From: Paenibacillus tyrphae | Lineage (GTDB): Bacteria > Bacillota > Bacilli > Paenibacillales > NBRC-103111 | Direction: 5' to 3' | Assembly: GCF_000722545.1 (NCBI RefSeq) | Contig: NZ_JNVM01000015.1 | Coordinates: forward strand, 62,001 to 126,000 | Length of the DNA: 64,000 bases | Translations under genes and position numbers: made by a program | The notes under the pieces: generated by a model | What the model was told of the DNA's origin: nothing | What the model saw: the letters and a program-made list of their open reading frames with translations, nothing else | The model's database searches: none | Shown: positions 33,880 to 42,077 of the stretch, piece after piece | Layout of the letters: each line of letters opens with the position of its first letter | Numbering within the stretch: the first letter of the stretch is position 1

Positions 33880-35010
33880 TTATTTGGCTGGAGGAAAAAA
33901 AGGAGGTTCGATACGTTCGATGACCCATCTGGCACTTTCGTCACTGCGTTTCAAGTGAAAGGTAAGCTTCTGCTTCTTCGGTCGACGGTCGACCTCGTGG
34001 ACCGTCACATCGACGGGCAGCTCCAGTCCGAGCTGACCGCTCGTATTCTGATCGCGGAACGGATTGATTCGGCGGATAGCCTTAATCTTGCTTATGCCGC
34101 TTATATACTGCTCCAGCTGAGAGTTCGCCGTATCGCCGAAAGCGTACCTTAGCAGCTGCGGGTCCTGTTGATTGATCGCGATCAGGAAGCTGTCCGTCAC
34201 GGCATAAGGCGATGCAAGCTTAAAGCCTTCCTCCAGGCGTCCTGCCGCTTTGTATACCATCCATTGATGGTCGGGGTCCACGGTTCTTGAGCGATGGGTG
34301 GTGCTCCCGAGAAAATGGACGCAAAAATGCCCTGAAAACCCGTTGCCGGGAATGCCGTCGCCACCATGCGGCATGCCGTGCATTGAAGCGGCAAACGACC
34401 GCCCGTCCTTTTCGACCAATACGGCTCTCCGTTTCCAGCTCCAAGCGCCTTTATAGATCTCTTTCATTACCGCAGTATCCGCTTTGGTCAGCGGCTGCAT
34501 ATCCGCATGGCTGCTGCCGGCGCGGCGCTGCGCTTGAAAGGCGAGCCCCGTCTCCAAGTCGACGATCCGGCATACCGCTTTCATGGCTACCGTCTTACGT
34601 GCTTCTTCCCACGAAGTCAATTGGCCGTAGTGGGCGGCGCGGACCGCTTCGGCATATCCGTGAAGCCGATCTTTAAGGACCTGCAGCAGCTCCAGCGATT
34701 GCCTACGCTGCGTATCATACCAGTTGCCATGTGCGTCGATCGCATACCGGACCGTCTCCCCTTGCTTCTCCAGCACCGCATACACATCCGTAAGCGGCAC
34801 CTGCTGTACAGGTCGTACCTTATCCGGCAGCAGTTTCTTGAGCAGCTTGGGCGATCGGACCGTCAGCTCGCTGCGCATAGCCGATTCGGGCGAAGCCTGT
34901 ACGACGAAGGTGAGCTTGGTCGGAGCGGCAGGCGCCCCTGCGCGGACGGGCATCGACCCGAGACCGATGCAGACCGCAGCCGCCGCCAAGATCAGAACCC
35001 CTTTTTTCAT
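33880..35010 (-). CDS. Secreted protein with a conserved GHFCVHF motif, function unknown
   Basis: This 376-residue protein has a signal peptide (MKKGVLILAAAAVCIGLGSM, cleaved near residue 25). GGAGG lies 6 bases before the ATG at 35010. A first half of helical character contains WYDTQRRQSLELL. The centre holds a His/Gly-rich block, FAASMHGMPHGG followed by GFSGHFCVHFLGSTTH and DPDHQWMVYKAAG. The HG...GHxCxHF arrangement recalls the Cys/His active site of L,D-transpeptidase-like enzymes, but the spacing differs and I do not claim homology. The remaining C-terminal part has ordinary strand-rich sequence. It is divergent from the deacetylase gene, which also acts outside the cell. Confidence 0.8.
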   Translation of the reverse strand: MKKGVLILAAAAVCIGLGSMPVRAGAPAAPTKLTFVVQASPESAMRSELTVRSPKLLKKLLPDKVRPVQQVPLTDVYAVLEKQGETVRYAIDAHGNWYDTQRRQSLELLQVLKDRLHGYAEAVRAAHYGQLTSWEEARKTVAMKAVCRIVDLETGLAFQAQRRAGSSHADMQPLTKADTAVMKEIYKGAWSWKRRAVLVEKDGRSFAASMHGMPHGGDGIPGNGFSGHFCVHFLGSTTHRSRTVDPDHQWMVYKAAGRLEEGFKLASPYAVTDSFLIAINQQDPQLLRYAFGDTANSQLEQYISGISKIKAIRRINPFRDQNTSGQLGLELPVDVTVHEVDRRPKKQKLTFHLKRSDESARWVIERIEPPFFPPAK

Positions 35011-35161
35011 ACGTTTCCTCCGTACCTTCAAGGATATGACATTAGCTTGCCAGTTCGATGGCATTTTCACACAAGGAAAAAGGTAGAAACGGAAGATCGT
35101 TATAATCCTCACCGGACAGGCCATCCTAAAATCTAACATTTGCGTTCAGGAGGGATCGGTC

Positions 35162-35899
35162 ATTCGTAAGATCATTACAGCTACACTGGCGGCTGCCGCC
35201 TTAGGCCTGCTTATGGTTCAGACTTCCTCCGTTACGGCGGAGGACGCGCCCCGCAAAGGAAGGGCCTACTACGAACAACGAGGCGAAGTTATCTGGGAAG
35301 TGCCGACGGCGGAAAAAGTCATTGCGCTTACGTTCGACGACGGCCCCGACCCGGAAGATACCGCGCAAATTCTCGATCTTCTCAAGCTCTACGAGGCGAA
35401 AGCAACGTTCTTCCTCGTCGGCAATAAGGTGGAGAGGTTCCCGGAGCTGGTGAAGCGCGAAGCGGAGGAAGGCCACGAGCTGGCCAATCATACGTATAGC
35501 CATACGTATTTTAAACGAAACGGATCCGTCGCCAAGCTGAAACAAGATATACAGCGCGCAGAGGAGCTCATCTATGCAGCCTCCGGGCAAAAATGCCGTC
35601 TGTTCCGGCCGCCCGGGGGATTCTATAACGAGAAGCTGATCCAAATGGCGAAGAATGAAGGATACACGGTCGTGATGTGGTCTTGGCATCAGGATACGAG
35701 GGACTGGAGCAGCCCGGGAGTCGACAAAATCGTCAACAAGGTTCTCGGCAATGCGCGCAACGGGGATATCGTGCTGTTCCACGATTACGTGGAAGGGAAA
35801 GGCCAGACCGCCGATGCGCTCAAAGAAATTTTACCCGAGCTGAAGAAGCGCGGCTTCCGTTTTGTTACCGTATCGGAGCTATTGACCTACGGCAAATGA
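35162..35899 (+). CDS. Secreted polysaccharide deacetylase (NodB/CE4), apparent ATT start
   Basis: This is an extracytoplasmic deacetylase, probably acting on peptidoglycan or another N-acetylated glycan. The CE4 motifs are all present: LTFDDGPDP (catalytic Asp and metal Asp), ELANHTYSHTYF (metal histidines), LFRPPGG and VLFHDYVEGKG. The best start is ATT at 35162, 8 bases after AGGAGGG. It yields a perfect signal peptide (RKIITATLAAAALGLLM, cleavage near SVTA-ED). No ATG, GTG or TTG lies in frame between 35100 and the ATG at 35213, and that ATG has no ribosome site and would remove most of the signal. Translation would be 245 residues. Confidence 0.88.
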   Translation: MRKIITATLAAAALGLLMVQTSSVTAEDAPRKGRAYYEQRGEVIWEVPTAEKVIALTFDDGPDPEDTAQILDLLKLYEAKATFFLVGNKVERFPELVKREAEEGHELANHTYSHTYFKRNGSVAKLKQDIQRAEELIYAASGQKCRLFRPPGGFYNEKLIQMAKNEGYTVVMWSWHQDTRDWSSPGVDKIVNKVLGNARNGDIVLFHDYVEGKGQTADALKEILPELKKRGFRFVTVSELLTYGK

Positions 35900-36005
35900 A
35901 CTCCGTAAAAAAGTGGCGCACCCCGGACATCCATCCATAACCGGATGCCTTCCCTTTCCATACAATACAGTGATCTGTATTTTCGGAAGAGGAAGGAGCA
36001 GTGCG

Positions 36006-36728
36006 GTGAACTATTTGGATATGCTGACCCGTTTGGGCGTCGGAAGCGCGCATCCCGGCGGCTTCTCCGCCACCATGTCCCAGCTTTCCCGGTTTCCGCT
36101 GCCCGCGGGAAGCCGCGTGCTGGAGGTCGGATGCGGTACGGGAAGAACGTCCTGCTATTTGGCGAAGCAAGGGTTTGACATTACAGGGCTTGATCTTCGT
36201 CCCGAGATGCTGGCCAAAGCGAAGCTCCGGGCCCAAGCCGAGCAGCTTGACGTGAGGTTCGTGGAAGGAGACATCACGGCACTGCCGTTCGAAGCCGCGG
36301 CCTTCGACATCGTGCTGGCGGAATCGGTTACGAATTTTGCCGACATCGGGCGGGCGTTGGCCGAATACGGCCGCGTACTCCGGCCCGGCGGTACTCTTTA
36401 TGACCGGGAAGTGATCGCGACCCCCTCGATTACGGAGGAGGCTTACCGGGAGGTCACCGGCTTTTTTCAGTTGAACGCTCTGCTCACGGAACAAAAGTGG
36501 ATCGAGCTGCTTCAGGCGTCCGGCTTTGCCGAGATCACCGTTTGCGACCGCTCCGCCTTTGTCCAACACGTCACGGACGACCAAATTGCCTACCCCGATA
36601 TGAATCAGGTGATGGACCCGGGAACTGTGCTCAATGCATCCGTCTGGCAAACGTCGCTTGCGCACGACGATCTGATTGCGGCAAACCACGATTACTTGGA
36701 GCACGCCCTGTTCATTGCCCGAAAATGA
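36006..36728 (+). CDS. Class I SAM-dependent methyltransferase
   Basis: This is a cytoplasmic methyltransferase of 240 residues. The SAM-binding loop is VLEVGCGTGRTSCYLA, followed by the acidic end of strand 2 (GLDLRPEMLAKA), then VEGDITALPFEAAAFDIVLA and the post-motif VLRPGGTLYDREVI. This is the UbiE/small-molecule type, but the acceptor is unknown. The start is GTG at 36006, 7 bases after AAGGAG. An ATG 31 codons upstream in the same frame lacks a ribosome site. It follows the deacetylase by about 100 bases. Confidence 0.88.
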   Translation: MNYLDMLTRLGVGSAHPGGFSATMSQLSRFPLPAGSRVLEVGCGTGRTSCYLAKQGFDITGLDLRPEMLAKAKLRAQAEQLDVRFVEGDITALPFEAAAFDIVLAESVTNFADIGRALAEYGRVLRPGGTLYDREVIATPSITEEAYREVTGFFQLNALLTEQKWIELLQASGFAEITVCDRSAFVQHVTDDQIAYPDMNQVMDPGTVLNASVWQTSLAHDDLIAANHDYLEHALFIARK

Positions 36729-36804
36729 CGAGAGTCATGGCGAAAAGAAGCAACATCAGGCCGGCTTAAGCATATGTTGAACTATCTTAATTAAATCGAG
36801 CGTG

Positions 36805-37545
36805 ATGTCTACCATGAGCCTGTCGGGCCTCGAAGCCGCACAGCGGTTTGTGAATATGCGGTTTCCGCAAAGCGAAGCGGCCATTCTGGCCGGAAGTATC
36901 GTCCAGGGCGGCGCGACGCCAGGGTCGGACCTGGACCTCGTTCTATTCGACGATTCCCAATTTGGGCCATTCCGAAAAACGTACCGGGCTTTCGGATGGA
37001 TCATCGAAGCGTTCGTATTGAACAGGGATACGTACCGCTACTTTTTCGACCAGGCCGTGGAATCGGCCATTCCCTCTCTGCTGCGGATGTGCTCGGAAGG
37101 TATCGTGCTCCACGGTCACGAGCACGTCGCGGCCATCATCAAGGAAGCCAGACACGATCTGGATGCCGGTCCCCCGGCCTGGTCCATCCAAGAGCTGGAC
37201 CGGTCGCGGTATGAAATCGGTGAGACGCTGACGGATCTGGAATGCACCGCCTCGCGAGCCGAAGGCTTGTTCATAACGGCAAAGCTCGCGGGGATGCTCG
37301 CCGAATTCGCACTGCGGACCGGCGGCTTCTGGATCGGAGACGGGAAGTGGCTGCAGCGCAGCCTCAAGCAGTCGGACCCGGCCCTGGCGGAAGAGCTGTA
37401 CGAAGCGCTTGAAGCCTACTACCGGCTGGATCGCACCGAGCCCCTTTCCGCCTTTGTGCAAAAGCTGCTGGAGCCGTTCGGAGGCTTTCTTGTTGAAGGA
37501 TATGCCGAAGGCGATGATCCGGGCGAAGAAGAAACCGGACCGTAA
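36805..37545 (+). CDS. Nucleotidyltransferase-fold protein (MNT type)
   Basis: This is a 246-residue cytoplasmic protein. Its N-terminal part has the nucleotidyltransferase signature AGSIVQGGATPGSDLDLVLF, that is GS followed by the metal-binding DxD pair. The C-terminal half is helical (ETLTDLECTASRAEGLFITA). Small proteins of this shape include antibiotic-modifying enzymes and antitoxin-type AMPylators. There is no HEPN partner beside it, so a toxin-antitoxin role is not supported. The start is uncertain: GTG 36802, ATG 36805 or ATG 36814, all with weak ribosome sites. A terminator follows. Confidence 0.8.
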   Translation: MSTMSLSGLEAAQRFVNMRFPQSEAAILAGSIVQGGATPGSDLDLVLFDDSQFGPFRKTYRAFGWIIEAFVLNRDTYRYFFDQAVESAIPSLLRMCSEGIVLHGHEHVAAIIKEARHDLDAGPPAWSIQELDRSRYEIGETLTDLECTASRAEGLFITAKLAGMLAEFALRTGGFWIGDGKWLQRSLKQSDPALAEELYEALEAYYRLDRTEPLSAFVQKLLEPFGGFLVEGYAEGDDPGEEETGP

Positions 37546-37604
37546 CGCAAAAACAAAGTGCTTCGTTCGCATAGTCTGCGGCACGGAAGCACTTTGTTTG
37601 CGTT
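37546..37604. terminator. Bidirectional terminator
   Basis: AACAAAGTGCTTC (37552-37564) pairs with GAAGCACTTTGTT (37586-37598), with outer ACGCAAA/TTTGCGT pairing. It lies between convergent genes ending at 37545 and 37612. Confidence 0.85.
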
Positions 37605-37611
37605 TCCTTTG

Positions 37612-39852
37612 TTAATGCCCGGCTCTTGGTGGATGATGATTTTCATACGCCGGGCTCTCCTTGAGACGAGCCTTGACCGGCAAACGGATTTCGATCTTCG
37701 TTCCCTGCCCCTCCTCGCTGGCAATCGACATCGTACCGTCATGATTCTCAATAATTTTCATGCTCACCATCATGCCAAGCCCGGTCCCCTGCTCCTTGGT
37801 CGTGTAGAAAGGCTGGCCGATGCTTGCCAGCTTCTCCGCCGGGATGCCGCAGCCTTGATCGATGACCCTTACGGCGATCTGCCTCCCCCCGGCTTCCGCA
37901 GCCACTTGCAGGGTCAGCTTTCCCCCATTCGGCATCGCTTCGACCGCATTTTTCAACAGGTTGATAAACACTTGCTTAAGCTGGTTCTCGTCGCACTCCA
38001 GAAGAGGCAAGTCCTCCTCATATTCGGTAATGACCTCGATATTGTTCATAATCGCCTGCGCGTCGATTAGCGTAGCGACATGGCCGATCAGAGGGCGGAT
38101 GTCCTGCGGACGAATTTGCGCCTCTTTCGGTTTGGACAGCACCAGCATCTCGCCGATGATTTCCTCGATCCGGTTGATTTCGGAGGCGATGATATCGTAA
38201 TAATACGGCTTGTCCGAAGCATTCGATTTGAGCAATTGAATGAAGCCTTTGATCGCCGTCAGCGGATTGCGGATCTCGTGTGCGATACCTGCGGCGAGTT
38301 GGCCTACAAGCGACAGCTTTTCGGAATGCTCCAGCAGCTCCCGCGCTTTCTCGGCATCGGTAATATCCCTTACCATCACCCGGGTCGCGAACCGCCCTTC
38401 GAACCAGGTCGGAAACGAGAACACTTCCACATCGATCGGCCGGCCGCCGACCGTCATGAGCTTTTGCTTCATGGGAGCCAGAGATTGGCCGCCCTCCATC
38501 ATGCGAATTCGGTTGAGCACGATCGCGTGATAGTCAGGGTGAAGAAAATCGTAAACCGACCGGCCGAGCAGTTCCTCCGGAGCAGATGCCTCAAGCAGCT
38601 TGACCGCCGTATCGTTAGCGTAAACCCACCGGCCCGCTTGCTGGATAAATACCGCTACGGGCAGCTCCTCCACCAGCGACCTGTATTTTTCTTCGCTATG
38701 GAACAGCTTTTCCTGCGCTTGCATTCGCTCCGATATATCCCGTGCCACGGCGACAATGTTGCAAACCTCGCCGTGCTGGTCCCGAATAAATTTAAGGGAG
38801 CTCTCGTACCAAATGTAATACCCCTGTTTATGCCGCTTTCGGAGCATATGCCGGCTCTCGTCCGAACGAGCCGTGGCGATGGAATCGAAGGCATGTTTAA
38901 AATCCTCGGGATGAACCAGCGTTTGTCCCAAAACGCCGACCAATTCCTGCGGATCGTACCCAAGCTGCGAATACACGGCCGGAGAAACATACTGGATGCT
39001 GCCGTCCGGCGCACAAAGCGTAATAATGTCCTGACTGTGGGACGATATCAGCTCGTACTGCCTTTGGCTTTCGCACAAATGCTCCCAAAGCTTTTTTTGT
39101 TCGGTAACGTTTTTGCCGATGCCCTGCAGTGCCGTAATCCGACCGTTCTCGAGAAAAGGAATGATGGTCACATCCAGGTTCAGGTACTGCCCCCATCGGT
39201 CGATCCCGACAATGTCAAAACGCTGGGGTGCCCCTTGCGCCCCCAACGCCAAGCAATCGCGAACCTTGCCGTGCTCCGAAGCGTCGATCATCGTGCGGTA
39301 ATGAAGCCGCATCCGTGCGATTTCCTCCCGCGTATAGCCTGCAAGCTTCTCGAACGCAGGATTCACATCCATGTAATAACCGTCCAAATCCAACACAAAC
39401 ATCGGATCGGGATGATCGTCAAACAACGAACGGTACCGCTGTTCGTATAGCTGCCAGCGGCCGGGATCGCAAGCCGCGATATGTGCAATATAGCAAGTAA
39501 GCGCTTCACTTTGTTCGTACGAGAAGCGTGTCACGCTGACCCAAACCGGTACGGCGTCCCCTTCCCGCTGAAGAAAGCGAATCGATATTTCGCGAGGACT
39601 CTCATCCTGGACATTATGCGTCAATTCCTGCCAAAATTCGGCCCAATCGGCGCCATCGTCCGGATGGCAAAGCTGGGCTATCGCACGCTCTTTCAAACTC
39701 GACTCCGTCTCATCCAAGAGCCGGCACAGCGCCGGATTGGCCGCAAGACAGCGGCCGCCGACAGAAACGAGAGCTATCGCATTTGGACTATACTGAAAGG
39801 TTCGGTAAAAAAGAGCATGTGAAGTGAGGTCCAAGTCCACGTCAAAGTTCAT
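37612..39852 (-). CDS. Multi-PAS sensor histidine kinase (sporulation-kinase type)
   Basis: This is a 746-residue soluble kinase without membrane spans. About four PAS domains (roughly 10-125, 140-255, 265-385 and 390-505) precede the kinase core. The phospho-accepting His is in GIAHEIRNPLTAIKGFIQLL. The ATPase lobe shows NLLKNAVEAMP, VIDQGCGIP and GTGLGMMVS. The domain plan and core sequence are close to the KinA/KinE kinases that feed the Spo0A phosphorelay. No response regulator is adjacent, which fits that role. AGGAGG lies 5 bases before the ATG. Confidence 0.9.
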   Translation of the reverse strand: MNFDVDLDLTSHALFYRTFQYSPNAIALVSVGGRCLAANPALCRLLDETESSLKERAIAQLCHPDDGADWAEFWQELTHNVQDESPREISIRFLQREGDAVPVWVSVTRFSYEQSEALTCYIAHIAACDPGRWQLYEQRYRSLFDDHPDPMFVLDLDGYYMDVNPAFEKLAGYTREEIARMRLHYRTMIDASEHGKVRDCLALGAQGAPQRFDIVGIDRWGQYLNLDVTIIPFLENGRITALQGIGKNVTEQKKLWEHLCESQRQYELISSHSQDIITLCAPDGSIQYVSPAVYSQLGYDPQELVGVLGQTLVHPEDFKHAFDSIATARSDESRHMLRKRHKQGYYIWYESSLKFIRDQHGEVCNIVAVARDISERMQAQEKLFHSEEKYRSLVEELPVAVFIQQAGRWVYANDTAVKLLEASAPEELLGRSVYDFLHPDYHAIVLNRIRMMEGGQSLAPMKQKLMTVGGRPIDVEVFSFPTWFEGRFATRVMVRDITDAEKARELLEHSEKLSLVGQLAAGIAHEIRNPLTAIKGFIQLLKSNASDKPYYYDIIASEINRIEEIIGEMLVLSKPKEAQIRPQDIRPLIGHVATLIDAQAIMNNIEVITEYEEDLPLLECDENQLKQVFINLLKNAVEAMPNGGKLTLQVAAEAGGRQIAVRVIDQGCGIPAEKLASIGQPFYTTKEQGTGLGMMVSMKIIENHDGTMSIASEEGQGTKIEIRLPVKARLKESPAYENHHPPRAGH

Positions 39853-39975
39853 GCGTGCCTCCTGTTTCGAGCCTACAGTTATCAGAAATTATCGATCATC
39901 GAGAGGACCATTGCGGAGTACCATGTCCTTTTAGTTAACATTCTATGGAAAAGTAGTTTCTCCTCCCGTTTTTTA

Positions 39976-40028
39976 CAAAAAAGAACAAGGGCGCGAACGC
40001 TCCGTTTCGGAACGTTGCGTCCTTGTTC
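39976..40028 (-). terminator. Terminator of the nup-type operon
   Basis: On the minus strand GAACAAGG and CCTTGTTC form the base of a long imperfect stem (40028-39983), followed by six T residues. Confidence 0.85.
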
Positions 40029-40037
40029 GCCAAAGGA

Positions 40038-41000
40038 TTATCGTTTTCCGGTTTCATAAGGCTCGCCAAGCGAAGCGGGCGGCACTGCCCGGCCTACGGC
40101 GCCGGCAAGCACCAGAATCGTCAGCACGTAAGGCAGCATGAAGAGAAACTCCATCGGAATGCTCTTGGCAAAATCGAACAGCTGCACGAAGTTGCGAAGC
40201 GCTTGAGCAAAGCCGAAGAAGAGCGCAGCGCCCAACACGCCGACCGGGTGCCATTTGCCGAAGATCATCGCCGCAAGGGCGATAAAGCCTTGACCGGAAA
40301 TCGTATTATGCGAAAAGCTGCTCGTCGTCGTCAGCGTAATCGTCGCCCCGCCAAGTCCGGCAAGCGCTCCGCTGATCATGACGCCGATATACCGGTAACG
40401 CGAGACGCGGATGCCCATCGTATCGGCCGCGCTCGGATGTTCCCCTACCGATCGCAAACGCAAGCCGAACGGCGTTTTATAGATGACGTAGTAGGTCACG
40501 GCAACCAGAATGAGCGCCAGATACGTCGTAGGATAAGCTTTAAAGAAGGCCTCGCCGATCAGCGGGATGGAAGACAGTCCCGGAATCGCCACTTTGGTAA
40601 ATACCGCATTCAGCGTTTCCGTTTGCCCCGACCCTTCGAAAAGAATTTTGACCAGATATACCGTCAGCCCAGCCGCCAAGAAGTTGATGACCACGCCGCT
40701 GACGACTTGGTTCGCATTAAACGTGACCGTCGCCACGGCATGAATCAGGGAGAAGGCGACCCCGAATATAATGGCGGCGACTAGACCAATCCAAGGCGCC
40801 GCTCCATCCATCCCCGCCTTCTCGGCGAAATGCGTGGCAATGGCGGCGGCGAATGCTCCGGCTACCATCAGCCCTTCCAGGCCGATGTTGACGATGCCCG
40901 ACCGCTCCGAGAAAATACCGCCTAAGGCGGCAAAGATCAGCGCAGTGGAAAACACCAGCGTGGTGTTGATCAGTTCGCCGAAGATATTCAATGCATCCAT
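40038..41000 (-). CDS. nupQ: Nucleoside ABC importer permease, NupQ/YufQ type
   Basis: This is the second permease of a nucleoside (BMP-type) ABC importer, 320 residues with about eight spans. Landmarks are ERSGIVNIGLEGLMVAGAF near the start and LRLRSVGEHPSAADTMGI, both typical of this permease family. GGAGG lies 8 bases before the ATG at 41000, and the gene abuts its partner. The order binding protein-ATPase-permease-permease matches nupNOPQ of Bacillus subtilis, which takes up guanosine and other nucleosides. The symbol follows that match and specificity is not proven. Confidence 0.9.
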   Translation of the reverse strand: MDALNIFGELINTTLVFSTALIFAALGGIFSERSGIVNIGLEGLMVAGAFAAAIATHFAEKAGMDGAAPWIGLVAAIIFGVAFSLIHAVATVTFNANQVVSGVVINFLAAGLTVYLVKILFEGSGQTETLNAVFTKVAIPGLSSIPLIGEAFFKAYPTTYLALILVAVTYYVIYKTPFGLRLRSVGEHPSAADTMGIRVSRYRYIGVMISGALAGLGGATITLTTTSSFSHNTISGQGFIALAAMIFGKWHPVGVLGAALFFGFAQALRNFVQLFDFAKSIPMEFLFMLPYVLTILVLAGAVGRAVPPASLGEPYETGKR

Positions 41001-42077
41001 CTAAGCCGCCTCCTCTTTTTTACGTTTGGCGTATATCGGGAGCAGTACCCAGCGCACGATACCGTGAGTGGCTACGAAGAAAATGACCGAGCCGATGACG
41101 ACGCGGATGATTTCCGGCGGAACGTCCGCGGCGAAGCTCATCCCGGCGGACCCGTACGTTAGCGAGCCGAACAACACAGCGGCCAGCACGACGCCAAGTG
41201 GAGTATTGCCGCCCAGCAGCGCCACCGCGACCCCGTCGAAGCCGTAGCCCGGCGAAGCGGCCATCACCGTTTGGTAATGGAACACGCCCAGCACATCGAC
41301 GACACCGGCCAGTCCGGCAAAAATACCGCTGATAAACATCGACTTGACGATATTGCGGTTCACGTTCATTCCCGCATAGCGGGCGGCGTGCGGGTTATGT
41401 CCGACGGCGCGCAGCTCATAGCCTTGCTTCGTCTTCCACAGCAGCACGTAGAATACCGTCGCTGCCGCCAAGGCAATGAACGTGCCCCAGTGCATCCGGG
41501 CGTTGCCCATCATTTCGGACAGCCAGCCGAACGAGAGCGAGGCCGAATCCTGCGTCGGGTACGAACGCTGCTGTCCCGGCTGCAGCAGAAATTGATTGAC
41601 CACATAGTTGGACAAAAACAACGCAATCCAGTTCAGCATAATCGTTGTGATAACTTCGTTCACGCCGCGCTTCGCCTTCAAATATCCGGCAATCGCGCCC
41701 CACAGCCCGCCGACCAGCGCACCGGCTACAACGGCGAGCGGCGCGTGGATAAACCACGGCATCTGCAGCTTGATCCCGATGACGGAGGCCGTGGTCATCC
41801 CCATCATGAACTGCCCTTCCCCGCCGATGTTGAACAACCCGGTCCGGAAGGCAAAAGCGACGGACAGTCCCGTCAAAATAAGCGGGGTTATCTCGCGGAC
41901 CGTCTCGCCGAAATCGTAAGGGTCCCCGAATACTTTGCCCACCAGCGCGCCATAGGCGGTCAGCGGATTGTAGCCGCCGGCCAGCATCACCAGCGCTCCG
42001 AAGAGCAGTCCCATCAAGATCGCGACAAGCGGGACCAACGCCGAGTCTTTCGTCACGATTTTAATCAATTTATCCAT
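41001..42077 (-). CDS. nupP: Nucleoside ABC importer permease, NupP/YufP type
   Basis: This is the first permease of the importer, 358 residues. It shows FRTGLFNIGGEGQFMMGMTT, GVNEVITTIMLNWIA and the loop YELRAVGHNPHAARYAGMN characteristic of this class. I choose the ATG at 42077, 6-7 bases after GGAGGG. A start seven codons upstream sits before that site. It overlaps the ATPase gene by 8 bases and is followed directly by the second permease. Confidence 0.92.
   Translation of the reverse strand: MDKLIKIVTKDSALVPLVAILMGLLFGALVMLAGGYNPLTAYGALVGKVFGDPYDFGETVREITPLILTGLSVAFAFRTGLFNIGGEGQFMMGMTTASVIGIKLQMPWFIHAPLAVVAGALVGGLWGAIAGYLKAKRGVNEVITTIMLNWIALFLSNYVVNQFLLQPGQQRSYPTQDSASLSFGWLSEMMGNARMHWGTFIALAAATVFYVLLWKTKQGYELRAVGHNPHAARYAGMNVNRNIVKSMFISGIFAGLAGVVDVLGVFHYQTVMAASPGYGFDGVAVALLGGNTPLGVVLAAVLFGSLTYGSAGMSFAADVPPEIIRVVIGSVIFFVATHGIVRWVLLPIYAKRKKEEAA

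Noticed and set aside
36805..37545. MNT-HEPN toxin-antitoxin pair
   Set aside because: The nucleotidyltransferase motif is present but no HEPN-type gene is adjacent. The flanking genes are a methyltransferase and a convergent kinase.
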